A stretch of DNA of 64,000 nt from Paenibacillus sp. MMS20-IR301 (GCF_032302195.1 NZ_CP135275.1:248001-312000); one strand, 5' to 3'; positions 44,997 through 54,908 are shown, counted from the first letter of the stretch. The notes: generated by a model not told the origin, from the letters alone. Translations and numbers: made by a program.

Positions 44997-46301
44997 CTAC
45001 TTGCACATCTCAGCCTGCGGCGCTCCGCCCGGAGCGGCCCCGGCGATGGATTGCCGGAACTCCCGCATCTCAATCAGTGCACCATTCCTCACTCTGGAGT
45101 CCTCGGCGGCGAAGGCCATCAGATGGCTCTCCAGCGAAGCTTCCGCGGAGGTCAGGGTAGCAGTATACCGCTCGTGGCGGAGATCGGACAGGAATTGCCG
45201 CATGATCCCGTCATCACCGCCCTGATGACCGCCTTCGCTTGCGGGCATCTGCATGACCGTCCGGGTGCCGGACGAGAAGTCGAACAGGTCGATGCAGCCG
45301 CTCAGCAGATCGCCGCGGATTTCCCCTTTGGTGCCCATGATCTGAATGGTGCGGTTAATATCGCGCGTGAACCCGCACATGCTGAAGATGACCGTGACCC
45401 CGTTGGCAAATTCCATGTTGACAGTCTGGTGATCGACCACATTATTATCTGTCCGGTAGACGCATTTGCCGTAGGGACCGTGCAGGATCGCCTTCATCCG
45501 GTTCGGTTCGGTAGGCGGATCTGCAATCAGCGCTGCGAAGGGATTCACTTCCGGGTCCTGCATATAAAAGCGTACAGCAGAGTACGGGCAGGTGGCTTCC
45601 ACCTCACAGCCGTCCGTACAGCGGTGGGCCGAGCCGGCCGGCGCATGCTCGGCCCGGAAGTGGCCCAGTGCGCCGAAGGAGCTAAGCCGCGTGCAGTCTG
45701 CATCGACCAGCCAGCGGATCAGATCCATATCATGGCAGGATTTCGCCAGGATCATGGGGCTGGAGAGCACATCACTGCGCCAGTTGCCCCGGACAAAGCT
45801 GTGGGCGTAATGGAGATACCCGACATTTTCATTATGCTGAATGGACATGAGATCTCCAGCGGCACCGCCCTGAATGAGCTCCTTAAGCTGCTTCCAGAAA
45901 GGAATGTACCTGGAGACATGGCAGATGGAGAGCAGCCGCCCTTCTTCACGGGCTACCCGCTCCATCTCGATGCACTCTGCCGGGTTACTCGACATCGGCT
46001 TCTCCAGCAGCACATGATAGCCCTTGCGGAGTGCGGCAAGCGTTGGCTCATAATGCATCTGATCCTGGGTGCAGATGAGCAGGGCATCGCATAGCTTGGG
46101 CTGTTCCAGCAGCTCTTCCCAGGTGGAATAGATATGCTCCGGAGACACCTGCAATGCTTCGGCAAACCGTGTCCGCCGCTCCGTGTTCGGTTCCGCTACC
46201 GCAACAACCTCCGCCTCATGGGGAAACCGCTGAACATACGGCATATATGACAGAAATCCCCGTGCTCCTGCACCAACTACAGCTAATTTGATTGTTCTCA
46301 T
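44997..46301 (-). CDS. Gfo/Idh/MocA-family oxidoreductase
   Basis: A 434-aa NAD(P)-dependent enzyme. Rossmann start LAVVGAGARGF; family motif HVLLEKPMS (catalytic Lys of EKP); CHDMDLIRWL in the C-terminal domain contains the conserved Asp/His. A CTDGCEVEATCPYSA cysteine cluster is typical of a subgroup that may bind metal. It is 26 bases downstream of the GH31 gene on the same strand, so one operon. It likely oxidises or rearranges a sugar released by GH31. Confidence 0.92.
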   Translation of the reverse strand: MRTIKLAVVGAGARGFLSYMPYVQRFPHEAEVVAVAEPNTERRTRFAEALQVSPEHIYSTWEELLEQPKLCDALLICTQDQMHYEPTLAALRKGYHVLLEKPMSSNPAECIEMERVAREEGRLLSICHVSRYIPFWKQLKELIQGGAAGDLMSIQHNENVGYLHYAHSFVRGNWRSDVLSSPMILAKSCHDMDLIRWLVDADCTRLSSFGALGHFRAEHAPAGSAHRCTDGCEVEATCPYSAVRFYMQDPEVNPFAALIADPPTEPNRMKAILHGPYGKCVYRTDNNVVDHQTVNMEFANGVTVIFSMCGFTRDINRTIQIMGTKGEIRGDLLSGCIDLFDFSSGTRTVMQMPASEGGHQGGDDGIMRQFLSDLRHERYTATLTSAEASLESHLMAFAAEDSRVRNGALIEMREFRQSIAGAAPGGAPQAEMCK

Positions 46302-46327
46302 TCAATAATCTCCCTTTGATTACGGCT

Positions 46328-47866
46328 TTAGATTTGCCGGTACCACGGCAGCCGGGACAGCGGTGCGCTTACTTCGACAGCAGCCGGGCCTTCGACGATG
46401 CTTCCGTCATCCCCCTGCCACCGGCCGGCCGGGAACCGGATCACCCTTGCCGTCTGGCCCTTATTCACGACAGGGGCGACCAGCACGGAGCCGCCGACCA
46501 TGAACTGGTCTTGAACGTCATGGAAGCCCTGCTGCGGGAAGACAAATTCCAGATGGCGCAGGATGGGCAGCCCGTTCTCGGCAGCCTCGCTGGCAAGCCC
46601 AGAGAGCAGCGGTCCTAATTCCGTCCGCAGCTGCACTGCATTCATACACCAGGTCCATTCCTCTCCTGCGAGTACCCGCCATGGAGCCATGGAGAACTGC
46701 ATCACGGGGAATAAGGCGGAGCACTGGACAGAACGGATGAAGAGCTCGGAATCAAAGTGGAAGTCCGGAGAATTAATATCCCCGTCCATCCCCCCGCCAA
46801 CCATATCCGGGCAGTTGAAGGCATAGCCCATCAGGCCCTGGGCGATTGCATCAGGTATCAGTCCGGCAAGTCCGGTCGCCGCTTCCCATTTGTGCGTCTT
46901 GTCGCGCTGCCGCTGGAGCAGCGGCTGTCCCCCGAGCTTCCAGCACATACGCAGCTCGCTGAGCGGGTAGCCGATGCCGAGCCGGGCGTAAGCCTCGCAA
47001 TCTTCCATAGGAAGGACAGGCCGGGTCCAGGCAATCTCTCCGGCAATATCATCCGTCAGCTCCGGCAGCAGCGGTTCACCGGCATCGAGCTTGAAGCCGT
47101 CGACACCGTAATCATGAACCAGCCGGTCCAGCTGCTGCCTGAACCAGGCTGCGCCTTCGGGGTTGGTATAATCAACAATCGCGCTGTACCCGTTCCACCA
47201 TCTCCGCAGTATCGGGGAACCGTCGGTATATTGCATCAGGAGCCCGAGGCCGCGCAACCGGCGGAAGGTGATGCTGTCAGGACTGACGTACGGGCAGACC
47301 CACAGCATGATTTTGAAGCCCATCTCATGCAGGGAGAGAATCATTCCGGCAGGATCAGGGAAGCGGTGCCTGTCGAAATCCCAGGTTCCGTAATCGTTCA
47401 TCCAGTTGTCGTCAAGGATCAGCACCCCCGGCGGCAGGCCGCTATTAATAATGGCTCCGGCGTAGGCCAGCAGCTTCTCCTGCGAGGGCTCGTAGAACAT
47501 CTCAATCCAGGTGCAGTATTGCGGTGCCGTGAAGGCCAGCTTGTCAGGTGCAGTTCCCGAAGGCGGGAAGTGGAGCTTACAGGCATGCAGGTAGGCACCC
47601 TGCAGCGTCTCATGCCCTTCCTCTATGGATAGCTGTCCGCTATGGTCGATCGTCAGGCTGCTGTCATCAAACGAGAAGGCAAACGGCCCGTCGCACCAGA
47701 TATATCTCCCCAGATTAGACAGCAGCAGAGGGGAAGCCTGGTTATCATCGGTCTGGCGCAGGTCGCGTTCATGCGGACGGCCGCCGAACGGCATCATATA
47801 CCCTTCGTTAATTACGCCCCCCCACCAGAACTCCCCGGGTTGATTAGGCAATACAGTAATTGTCAC
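46328..47866 (-). CDS. Glycoside hydrolase family 31 enzyme, intracellular
   Basis: About 512 aa. GTG 47866 lies eight bases after TAGGAG; the GTG at 47875 is too close. No signal peptide. GH31 markers: GVLILDDNWMNDYGTWDFD, YGVDGFKLDAGEP with the nucleophile Asp in KLDAGE, and LFIRSVQCSALFPVMQFS. The protein is shorter than many GH31 alpha-glucosidases, lacking the large C-terminal beta domains. It is divergent from an ABC sugar importer, which fits hydrolysis of imported alpha-linked oligosaccharides. Confidence 0.9.
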   Translation of the reverse strand: MTITVLPNQPGEFWWGGVINEGYMMPFGGRPHERDLRQTDDNQASPLLLSNLGRYIWCDGPFAFSFDDSSLTIDHSGQLSIEEGHETLQGAYLHACKLHFPPSGTAPDKLAFTAPQYCTWIEMFYEPSQEKLLAYAGAIINSGLPPGVLILDDNWMNDYGTWDFDRHRFPDPAGMILSLHEMGFKIMLWVCPYVSPDSITFRRLRGLGLLMQYTDGSPILRRWWNGYSAIVDYTNPEGAAWFRQQLDRLVHDYGVDGFKLDAGEPLLPELTDDIAGEIAWTRPVLPMEDCEAYARLGIGYPLSELRMCWKLGGQPLLQRQRDKTHKWEAATGLAGLIPDAIAQGLMGYAFNCPDMVGGGMDGDINSPDFHFDSELFIRSVQCSALFPVMQFSMAPWRVLAGEEWTWCMNAVQLRTELGPLLSGLASEAAENGLPILRHLEFVFPQQGFHDVQDQFMVGGSVLVAPVVNKGQTARVIRFPAGRWQGDDGSIVEGPAAVEVSAPLSRLPWYRQI

Positions 47867-47893
47867 CGCAGACACTCCTATTCAAAAATGATT

Positions 47894-47948
47894 AATAATT
47901 TGCGCAATTATTTACTCATATTATGGAATGAACTCTAACCCAATGCAA
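47894..47948 (-). promoter_or_regulatory. Promoter and palindromic operator of the GH31 operon
   Basis: On the minus strand, TTGCAT (47943-47948), 17 bases, CATAAT (47920-47925). Directly downstream is AATAATTTGCGCAATTATT (47894-47912, plus strand), with perfect 7-bp arms around TGCGC, related to the operator at 40741-40755. Confidence 0.72.
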
Positions 47949-48019
47949 CCCTTTTTTACCTTAATAATGAGGCATGTAATCTTAAGAATGAGGCATTTAA
48001 AGGGATCACAGACCTGGAT

Positions 48020-48079
48020 TACAATGAAAACGTAAGAAGGCAGGACGATTTGCGATGCTGTATTTACGCAAATATTTGC
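48020..48079 (+). promoter_or_regulatory. Putative promoter and operator of the sugar ABC importer
   Basis: TTAAAG (47997-48002), 17 bases, TACAAT (48020-48025) is a plausible promoter. GCAAATATTTGC at 48068-48079 is a perfect 12-bp palindrome in the leader, preceded by ACG, so the site reads ACGCAAATATTTGC and belongs to the same family as the other LacI-type sites. Confidence 0.6.
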
Positions 48080-48106
48080 CTAAACAATTTATTAGGGGGA
48101 TATGAA

Positions 48107-49447
48107 ATGAAAAAAGGCAAAAAATATCCATTTTTGTTTGCGGTTGTATTCCTTGTCTTTGCACTGGTCACTGCTGCCTGCGGCGGCAATTCGGGCAACA
48201 GCTCTTCCGGCAACACTCCGGAGAACAATGCCGGGGAAGCAGCTTCCCCGGCAGCCACTGACAAGCCGCAAAAGGAAGTGACGCTAACCTATTCCATCTG
48301 GGATAAAATTCAGCAGCCTGCAATGGAAGCGATTGCAAAAGAGTTCACTGCAGCCAACCCGAATATCAAGATCAAGGTAGAAGTCATTCCTTGGGGCGAT
48401 TACTGGACAAAGATGTCCGCGGCGGCTCCGGCCGGAACCTTGCCGGATGTATTCTGGATGCACGGCGGGCAGTTTGTTAAATATGCCACAGGCAATTTCA
48501 TTGAGCCGATCACAGGCAAAGTGCAGGCCGGAGAGATTAACCTGAGCGATTATGCGGCAGATCTTGCTTCTATCTATACGCTGAACGGTGAGAATTATGG
48601 CATTCCTAAGGATTTCGATACGATCGGCCTGGCTTACAACAAAGAGCTGTTCGATCAGGCGGGTATCCCGTATCCGGACGATTCCTGGGATTATGCCAAG
48701 CTTGCTGAAGCGGCTAAGCAGCTGAGCCAGCCGGATAAAGGCATCTATGGCTTTGGCGCAAAAATGGATACGCAGACCGGATACTGGAACGATATGCTGG
48801 CTAACGGCGGCAGCATCCTGAATGCGGATATGACGAAATCCGGCTATGATGATCCGGCTTCCATTGAAGCTCTGCAGGCCCGTTATCAGATGACTGTTGA
48901 CGGCGCATCCCCGACCCATCAGCAGCTGACAGACACCGAAGCCACTGAGATGTTCAAGTCCGGCCGGCTGGCCATGATCTTCGACGGCTCCTGGCGGATC
49001 AGCGACATCGACGGCAGTGAAATTATTAAAGATAAGTGGGACTGGGCCAAGCTGCCTAAGGGCAAAGTGAAACGGGCTAACATCATTAACGGGCTCGGCA
49101 ACGTAATGTCGGCAAGCGGTAAAAACAAAGAGGAAGCCTGGCTGTTCCTCAAGTTCCTCGGCTCCAAGCGGGCAGCGGAAATTACTGCAGAGATGGGCGC
49201 AGCAATCCCGGCCTATAACGGAACCCAGGATGCCTGGGTGAAATCGAGACCGCATCTCAATCTGCAAATCTTCATCGATCAGGTAGCGGATGCTGTGCCA
49301 TATCCGAGCGGATCACTGGCTTACCCGGTCTGGTTTGCGAAAGAGCCTGAGATGATGTCCCAGGCATGGGGCGGAGCGGTCTCTGTGGAGGAAGCCGCGA
49401 AGAAAGTCGCTGATATGATGAATCAGGCCATCGCTGAAACCAAATAA
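48107..49447 (+). CDS. Sugar ABC transporter substrate-binding lipoprotein
   Basis: About 446 aa from ATG 48107 (GGGGG upstream); the frame is open back to 48050 through the operator. Lipoprotein signal peptide with Cys25 followed by a Gly/Ser/Asn linker. Family 1 solute-binding fold: LTYSIWDKIQQPAMEAIAKE, PDVFWMHGGQ, and the C-terminal EAWLFLKFLGSKRAAEI. It heads an operon with two permeases and is divergent from GH31. Probable ligand: an alpha-linked oligosaccharide (inference). Confidence 0.93.
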   Translation: MKKGKKYPFLFAVVFLVFALVTAACGGNSGNSSSGNTPENNAGEAASPAATDKPQKEVTLTYSIWDKIQQPAMEAIAKEFTAANPNIKIKVEVIPWGDYWTKMSAAAPAGTLPDVFWMHGGQFVKYATGNFIEPITGKVQAGEINLSDYAADLASIYTLNGENYGIPKDFDTIGLAYNKELFDQAGIPYPDDSWDYAKLAEAAKQLSQPDKGIYGFGAKMDTQTGYWNDMLANGGSILNADMTKSGYDDPASIEALQARYQMTVDGASPTHQQLTDTEATEMFKSGRLAMIFDGSWRISDIDGSEIIKDKWDWAKLPKGKVKRANIINGLGNVMSASGKNKEEAWLFLKFLGSKRAAEITAEMGAAIPAYNGTQDAWVKSRPHLNLQIFIDQVADAVPYPSGSLAYPVWFAKEPEMMSQAWGGAVSVEEAAKKVADMMNQAIAETK

Positions 49448-49526
49448 GCTTTTATCATAATGAACATCATTACGGGAACGCCTCCTGCACGTCAGGGGGG
49501 TTCCCCATTAACGGGGAGTGATCACT

Positions 49527-50396
49527 TTGAATTCCAGAAGCAGATATGTGTGGGCTTATCTCATGATCACGCCGACTCTCCTGGGCACATTGATTTTCTG
49601 GGGCTGGCCGGTTCTCCAGTCCATTCTGCTGGGGTTCCAGCGGTCGGAGAATTTCGGGCTTGTAAATCATTGGGTTGGACTTGATAACTACGTGAAGTTA
49701 TTTAATGACGGGGAGTTCTGGCAGAATCTGCGCAATACTCTAACTTATGTAGTCTTGTTTGTACCGGTGACGCTGGTTCTGTCTACGCTGTTTGCCGTAC
49801 TGCTGAATACGAAGATCAAGGGTTTATCCGTATACCGTGTCATCTTCTTCCTGCCACAGGTCACGATGCCGGCAGCGGCAGCGATGGTGTGGGTCGTCCT
49901 GTTCGCCAAGGATTTCGGGCTGATTAACCACATCCTGGGGACCAAGGTAGCCTGGCTGTCCAATCCGCATTATGCGATGCTGGTGCTGGTGATCGTCGGG
50001 GTGTGGGGAGCGATTGGTCTTAACATGCTGCTGATTCTTGCAGGCCTGCAGGGAATTCCGAAATCCCTCTATGAAGCTGCGGAGATTGACGGCGCCAAGC
50101 GGTTTAACAAGTTCCGCTATATTACTGTGCCTATGCTGACACCGACGCTTTTTTTCACCAGTATCATTCTGTTAATCGGGGCCACGCAAATCTTCGACTC
50201 CATCTATCTCATTATCGGCAAAACCAATGTAGCGCTCCCGGCGGTCCGCTCTCTTGTCTATGCGTACTACCAGAATACCTTCGTGTACTTTAATCCGAAC
50301 TATGGTGCCGCGATTATTAATATATTGCTGTTCATCAATATTATCTTAACCGGAATCCAATTCGCGCTGCAAAAAAAATGGGTCATCTACGACTGA
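49527..50396 (+). CDS. Sugar ABC transporter permease (MalF/UgpA-like)
   Basis: About 289 aa. TTG 49527 is eight bases after GGGGAG, better than GTG 49518. Six helices; WAYLMITPTLLGTLIFWGWP at the start and an EAA loop YEAAEIDGAKRFNKFRYITVP. It follows the binding protein by about 80 bases and overlaps no gene if the next permease starts at 50414. Confidence 0.93.
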   Translation: MNSRSRYVWAYLMITPTLLGTLIFWGWPVLQSILLGFQRSENFGLVNHWVGLDNYVKLFNDGEFWQNLRNTLTYVVLFVPVTLVLSTLFAVLLNTKIKGLSVYRVIFFLPQVTMPAAAAMVWVVLFAKDFGLINHILGTKVAWLSNPHYAMLVLVIVGVWGAIGLNMLLILAGLQGIPKSLYEAAEIDGAKRFNKFRYITVPMLTPTLFFTSIILLIGATQIFDSIYLIIGKTNVALPAVRSLVYAYYQNTFVYFNPNYGAAIINILLFINIILTGIQFALQKKWVIYD

Positions 50397-50413
50397 GAAA
50401 GGGGGATACCGAA

Positions 50414-51244
50414 ATGCAGACTGCATCGGCGAGGAAAATCAACTCTATTATTCATCTCATACTTATTATCAGTGCGATTGCGATGCTTGTTCCATTCATC
50501 TGGATGGTGCTGACTTCGCTGAAGACGACGACGGAAGCTACGCAGATTCCGATCCGTTATTTTCCGGACACCCCCAGCTTAAGAGGCTACACGGAGGCGA
50601 TCAGGCAATCGGCTTTTCCGCATTATTACATGAACACTATACTTACCGCGATTATGAAAACCGTATTTCCGGTGATCTTCAGCTCGATGGCAGCGTATGC
50701 CTTTGCCCGCTTGAGATTTCCGGGAAGCTCCTTCCTGTTTGCCTTGATTATCTCGGTCATGATGGTGCCGAATCCGGTATTCTACACTCCGCAATATATG
50801 ATGATGAGCGATCTGGGCCTGGTGAATACAGTGACTGCGCTGTGGATTACCTCGCTGATCAGCCCGTTTGCGACCTTTCTGCTAAGGCAGTTTTTCCTCG
50901 GCATCTCCAAGGAGCTTGAGGAAGCTTCTGTGCTGGACGGCTGCAATCCCTTCCAGATTTACTGGCATATCATGCTTCCTTTGGTGAAATCCGCACTCGT
51001 GGCCATCGTCATTATTCAGCTGCAATGGGCCTGGAATGAACTGCAGTGGCCGCTCATTATTAACAGCTCACCGGAGAAAATGACCCTTTCCTCGGGGATC
51101 GCCACGCTGGTCTCCATGTTCGGGACAGATTATCCCGTGCTGATGGCCGGCGCCTTCATGGCGGTAGTTCCGATGATTGTCCTTTTCTTTATTTTCCAGA
51201 AACAGTTTATTGAAGGCATTGCCTTCAGTGCACATAAAGGCTAA
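50414..51244 (+). CDS. Sugar ABC transporter permease (MalG/UgpE-like)
   Basis: About 276 aa from ATG 50414, eight bases after GGGGG; the frame is open to 50378 inside the first permease. Family features: FIWMVLTSLKTTTEATQIP, SSMAAYAFARLRFPG and EAA loop LEEASVLDGCNPFQIYWHIMLP. As for the other importer, no ATPase is encoded here. Confidence 0.93.
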   Translation: MQTASARKINSIIHLILIISAIAMLVPFIWMVLTSLKTTTEATQIPIRYFPDTPSLRGYTEAIRQSAFPHYYMNTILTAIMKTVFPVIFSSMAAYAFARLRFPGSSFLFALIISVMMVPNPVFYTPQYMMMSDLGLVNTVTALWITSLISPFATFLLRQFFLGISKELEEASVLDGCNPFQIYWHIMLPLVKSALVAIVIIQLQWAWNELQWPLIINSSPEKMTLSSGIATLVSMFGTDYPVLMAGAFMAVVPMIVLFFIFQKQFIEGIAFSAHKG

Positions 51245-51625
51245 AATCTGTCGCTGTAATCGACCCGGCTTCCAAAGCCAGCCGGGCGGAAGCGGCTGTA
51301 ATGATCAAACGGCTGCCGTAGTCAATGAGGTTCATGAACGAAATAGGGATTGGAGCCGGGGGCACATGAATTCAGAATTCATGTGCTCCTGTTCCAGCTG
51401 CGTGACTTATAATATTGTATTCGCTTTCATGGAAGTGTTGTAAACTATGAAAGAGGTGAAGATAGAATGGATTTTTCGGTCGTTCAGCAAGGATTCTAGT
51501 GTACTAAATACAATAGCTCGATCTCTCTTTTCGTCTTCTCTTAGCGTAATAGATTGTGAATATTCCATGTCAGCCCAGACAGTCCCGAAATTAATTAAGG
51601 CACATGGTGAAGGAGGCGGCAGGCC
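51245..51625 (+). other. Intergenic region with a perfect inverted repeat
   Basis: No supported gene; a 60-codon frame at 51447 lacks conservation cues. GCACATGAATTC (51362-51373) and its complement (51375-51386) form a 12-bp perfect inverted repeat with no T run, so either a processed stem or an operator. The rest should carry the promoter of the binding protein-kinase-regulator operon. Confidence 0.5.
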
Positions 51626-53164
51626 ATGAGGAAGCCGGCGGTCACATTGATGATAACCATCTTTTTCCTGACTATAACCTGCATACTGTACAGCGAGTAT
51701 TTCCGCCCGGAAGCATCCGGGACGCAAGGGGCGCAGAATGCGGAAGCCGCGGAGAAGCCGGCGGGAGATGCGCCGCAGCCCTTTGTCACCCTGAAGGTAA
51801 TTATGCCCGGTGATCTGTCCCAGCGGATGGGCGATTTCGTCGGGAATGAATTGAATGAACGGCTGAAGCGGGAGCTGAATATGAAGCTGGAGCTGACCTA
51901 TATCCCGTGGTCCAATTATCAGCAGAAGCTGGAGCTGGCCTTATCCACCGGGGAGAATTATGATCTGTTCTGGTACGGCGCGCCCTTTGTCACTGTCTAT
52001 AAAAGCTATATCCAGCCGCTGGACGGGCTGCTGGAGAAATACGGGCCGGATCTGATCAGGCATATCCCTGAAGAAAACTTCAAGCAGAACGTCATCGGCG
52101 GCCAGCTGTGGGCAATCCCGTCCCAGGCCTTCACATCGGCGGGCAAGTTCTCCTCCGTGATGGTCCGCCAGGATCTGCTGGAGCAGGCCGGTATGTCGGA
52201 GATTGCTACGTTCGCTGATCTGGAGCTGTTTTATGAGAAGATGCATGCCATGGATCCAAGCTACTATGGTTATCTGGAGACGGACCGCGGGCATGAAATG
52301 CTCTGGCGGGAGCTCTCGGGCCGCAACTACTCCGCGCTGGATGAACGGCTGCTGTTCATGGTGGACGAGGATACCGGGGAAATTCTGAGTTATGTAGAAT
52401 CTGATTTATACAAGCAAGTAGCCCATCTGCGTGAGTCATGGGTGCAAAAGGGGATTATTGACAAGAATCTGGTAGGCAATCCCGCTGCGAAGATCGATCA
52501 GGAGAATGCAGGCAAGCTGCTGTTCCGGGTAGGTGCGGTCTCAAGAGCAATGGAGAATCTGCAGACGGTGCGCAACGCTAATCCCAAAGCGAGGCTGCGG
52601 GAATATTATCTGGCCAAGGAGAAACCGAAGTACATTACGACCCCAAGCAATGAAGCATTCATGATTACGGCCGCTGCAGCGAATCCGGAGCGCGCGATGA
52701 TGTTTATGAACTGGATTTTGCAGAGCAGAGAGAATTATAACTTTATTATTTACGGTGTTGAGGGCAAGGATTATGAACTGGAGGACGGCAAAATCAGACA
52801 GCTGACCAACGACCAGCTGATGTATGAATGGATGTGGCGGAATAAGGATTATTTCATCGCACCGGCCAGTGTGGAGGATGAAATTATCAGTGACATGCTG
52901 AAGAATGACGAGAACTCCCGCATCTCCAAGCTGTTCGGATTCCACTTCAACGAGGAGTCTGTCAAGAATGAGCTTGCGCAGGTGATGGCTGTCTATAAAG
53001 AGAAGTTTGAGCCGATCAATTTTGGTCTGGCGGGCTATGAGGAATATTACCCGGATGCGATTGCGGATCTGAAGAAGGCCGGGTTTGATACCGTGTTCAC
53101 TGAGCTAAAGAGGCAGTTCGCGGAATTCGCGGCCGGACGCCGGGCGGCTGAACCCGGGCAATGA
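51626..53164 (+). CDS. Extracellular solute-binding protein of a sensory operon
   Basis: A 512-aa protein with an N-terminal hydrophobic segment (VTLMITIFFLTITCILYSEYF) acting as signal anchor; TITC is a poor lipobox. The body is a family 1 binding protein (LTYIPWSNYQQKLELALSTGENYDLFWYGAP; DLLEQAGM). It is not next to permeases but directly in front of a YesM-type kinase and a YesN-type regulator, starting 13 bases before the former. A role as ligand-loaded partner of the sensor kinase, rather than transport, is likely. Confidence 0.87.
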   Translation: MRKPAVTLMITIFFLTITCILYSEYFRPEASGTQGAQNAEAAEKPAGDAPQPFVTLKVIMPGDLSQRMGDFVGNELNERLKRELNMKLELTYIPWSNYQQKLELALSTGENYDLFWYGAPFVTVYKSYIQPLDGLLEKYGPDLIRHIPEENFKQNVIGGQLWAIPSQAFTSAGKFSSVMVRQDLLEQAGMSEIATFADLELFYEKMHAMDPSYYGYLETDRGHEMLWRELSGRNYSALDERLLFMVDEDTGEILSYVESDLYKQVAHLRESWVQKGIIDKNLVGNPAAKIDQENAGKLLFRVGAVSRAMENLQTVRNANPKARLREYYLAKEKPKYITTPSNEAFMITAAAANPERAMMFMNWILQSRENYNFIIYGVEGKDYELEDGKIRQLTNDQLMYEWMWRNKDYFIAPASVEDEIISDMLKNDENSRISKLFGFHFNEESVKNELAQVMAVYKEKFEPINFGLAGYEEYYPDAIADLKKAGFDTVFTELKRQFAEFAAGRRAAEPGQ

Positions 53165-53177
53165 GAGGGGGATGATG

Positions 53178-54896
53178 ATGAGCAGATTCAGCATTTTCAC
53201 CAAACTGATAGCCACGCTGTTCATTCTGCTGATCCCGATTCTGCTGCTGTTTGCGGTGTCGAACCGGACCAGCAGGGAGGTGCTGACGGAGGAGATTATC
53301 AAGGTCAAGCAGTACCAGATTGAGACGTTTGCGAATCAGCTGGACCAGTTATTTTTCCGGCTGGATACTTATAAGAAGATGCTGTATGAAAGTACGGATG
53401 TACGGAATCTGGCCTATCCTGATCTGCTGGATGATGTGCTGGATAAATACAGAACGAACCGGACCGTCTCGGAAGAGATTAACCGGCTGGCCGGCTACGG
53501 CGACTGGAAAGCGGTGATAGCCGTGCTCTACCCGCGTACCGGAATTGTCATCAAAAGCAGCTCCAGCCTGAATGCGCTCCCGAAGGAGCTGCCTGTACAG
53601 GATACGTTCTGGCAGTATTATTCGGATGCGAATGAGGATTATTTCCTCGGCATCCTGTCCTATCCCGAGAAGTCCGCGGAATCCGGCGAAGCGCATATGC
53701 GGGTAGTGCTTAAATTCGGCGTGGCGGAGCTGCGGAGAGCTCTATCCGAATTCAAAAGTAACGGCTCAGGGGACCCTTTCCTCTACCATCCGGGGGCGGA
53801 GCCTATCTATAATTATTCGGTGAATGTGAATCAGATCGAAGAGTTTCTGCCCCGGCTGGGGGAAATCGGCGGCTCCGGGGAAAGCGGATATCTGCTGGTG
53901 AATTCAGATCATAAGCGGTTTCAGGTCCATTATCAGAAGCTGGAATCCCTGGGCTGGTATCTGGTTGATTATGTGCCGATCAGTCATATTATGGCGCCGA
54001 TCAGCCGGAACCAGACGATGTTCTATGTTATCAGCGGCATGCTGCTGTTCATGGGCGGGTATCTTGCTTTTGTGATGTACCGGAATATTCAGATTCCGTT
54101 CTGCAGGCTGTTCAAGAATATGAATCTGATTGAGAAGGGGATTTACTCTGTTAGAATGACGGACAAGCCCGAAGGGGAGTACCGCTTGCTGTATGAGAAA
54201 TTCAACTCCATGGCCTCACAGATTGAAGAGCTGATTGAGGATGTGTATAAGGAGCAGCTCCGGTCCAAGGACGCAACACTGAAGCAGCTGCAGTCGCAGA
54301 TCAACCCGCATTTTTTGTACAACACGCTTGCCTATATTAAAAGTATGATTGAGCTGAACGAAGATAAGGCTGCTGTATCGATGACGATGAATTTGAGCAG
54401 ATATTACCGGTATACGACGAAGACGGGGAACAAGATGGCGGCGCTGAAGGAAGAGCTGGACCTGATCCATTTCTACCTGGAGATTCACTGCATGCTGCGC
54501 GATGATTTCGAATTCGGGATTGAGGTTGACCCGCAGATGGAGATTCTGGAGATTCCCCGCTTAATCATTCAGCCGCTTGTCGAGAATGTGATTCTTCATT
54601 CCTTCAACAATTATTCCGGCTACGGCATGATACAGATCCGGGTGTGGAGAGAGGGCGGCATGAACCATGTATCGGTTGAGGACAGCGGGACAGATATGGA
54701 TTATGTGATCCTTGAATCGATCCGCATGAAGGTCTACTCAGCCAGTGAAGAAATTGACTCCGGACTGAAAAATGTCCATCAGCGCCTGCGCCTGACCTAC
54801 GGCGGGGATTCAGGTCTCTTGCTCAGCAAGTCGGAGCTTGGAGGGCTGTGTGCAGAGTTATGCTGGAGCAGTAAGGAAGGTGAGTATTTGAGCTGA
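53178..54896 (+). CDS. YesM-type sensor histidine kinase
   Basis: About 572 aa. Three ATGs in a row at 53172-53180; the third has the best spacing from GAGGGGG. TM helices near 14-30 and 283-301 enclose a roughly 250-residue Cache-like sensor; a HAMP segment follows, then the His_kinase (PF06580) signature QSQINPHFLYNTL with His about 378, and HATPase-c with LIIQPLVENVILH. It phosphorylates the AraC-type regulator encoded next. Confidence 0.93.
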   Translation: MSRFSIFTKLIATLFILLIPILLLFAVSNRTSREVLTEEIIKVKQYQIETFANQLDQLFFRLDTYKKMLYESTDVRNLAYPDLLDDVLDKYRTNRTVSEEINRLAGYGDWKAVIAVLYPRTGIVIKSSSSLNALPKELPVQDTFWQYYSDANEDYFLGILSYPEKSAESGEAHMRVVLKFGVAELRRALSEFKSNGSGDPFLYHPGAEPIYNYSVNVNQIEEFLPRLGEIGGSGESGYLLVNSDHKRFQVHYQKLESLGWYLVDYVPISHIMAPISRNQTMFYVISGMLLFMGGYLAFVMYRNIQIPFCRLFKNMNLIEKGIYSVRMTDKPEGEYRLLYEKFNSMASQIEELIEDVYKEQLRSKDATLKQLQSQINPHFLYNTLAYIKSMIELNEDKAAVSMTMNLSRYYRYTTKTGNKMAALKEELDLIHFYLEIHCMLRDDFEFGIEVDPQMEILEIPRLIIQPLVENVILHSFNNYSGYGMIQIRVWREGGMNHVSVEDSGTDMDYVILESIRMKVYSASEEIDSGLKNVHQRLRLTYGGDSGLLLSKSELGGLCAELCWSSKEGEYLS

Positions 54897-54908
54897 GGGG
54901 GGAAAGGG

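Noticed and set aside
44904..46094. 396-codon rightward open frame
   Set aside because: It is antisense to the well-supported Gfo/Idh/MocA gene, has no ribosome binding site and its product has no family features.
48284..49267. 327-codon leftward open frame
   Set aside because: Antisense to the sugar-binding protein gene; composition is the mirror of the real gene.
51447..51629. Small gene before the binding protein
   Set aside because: The 60-codon frame overlaps the next start, has no conserved pattern and ends in the ribosome-binding region.
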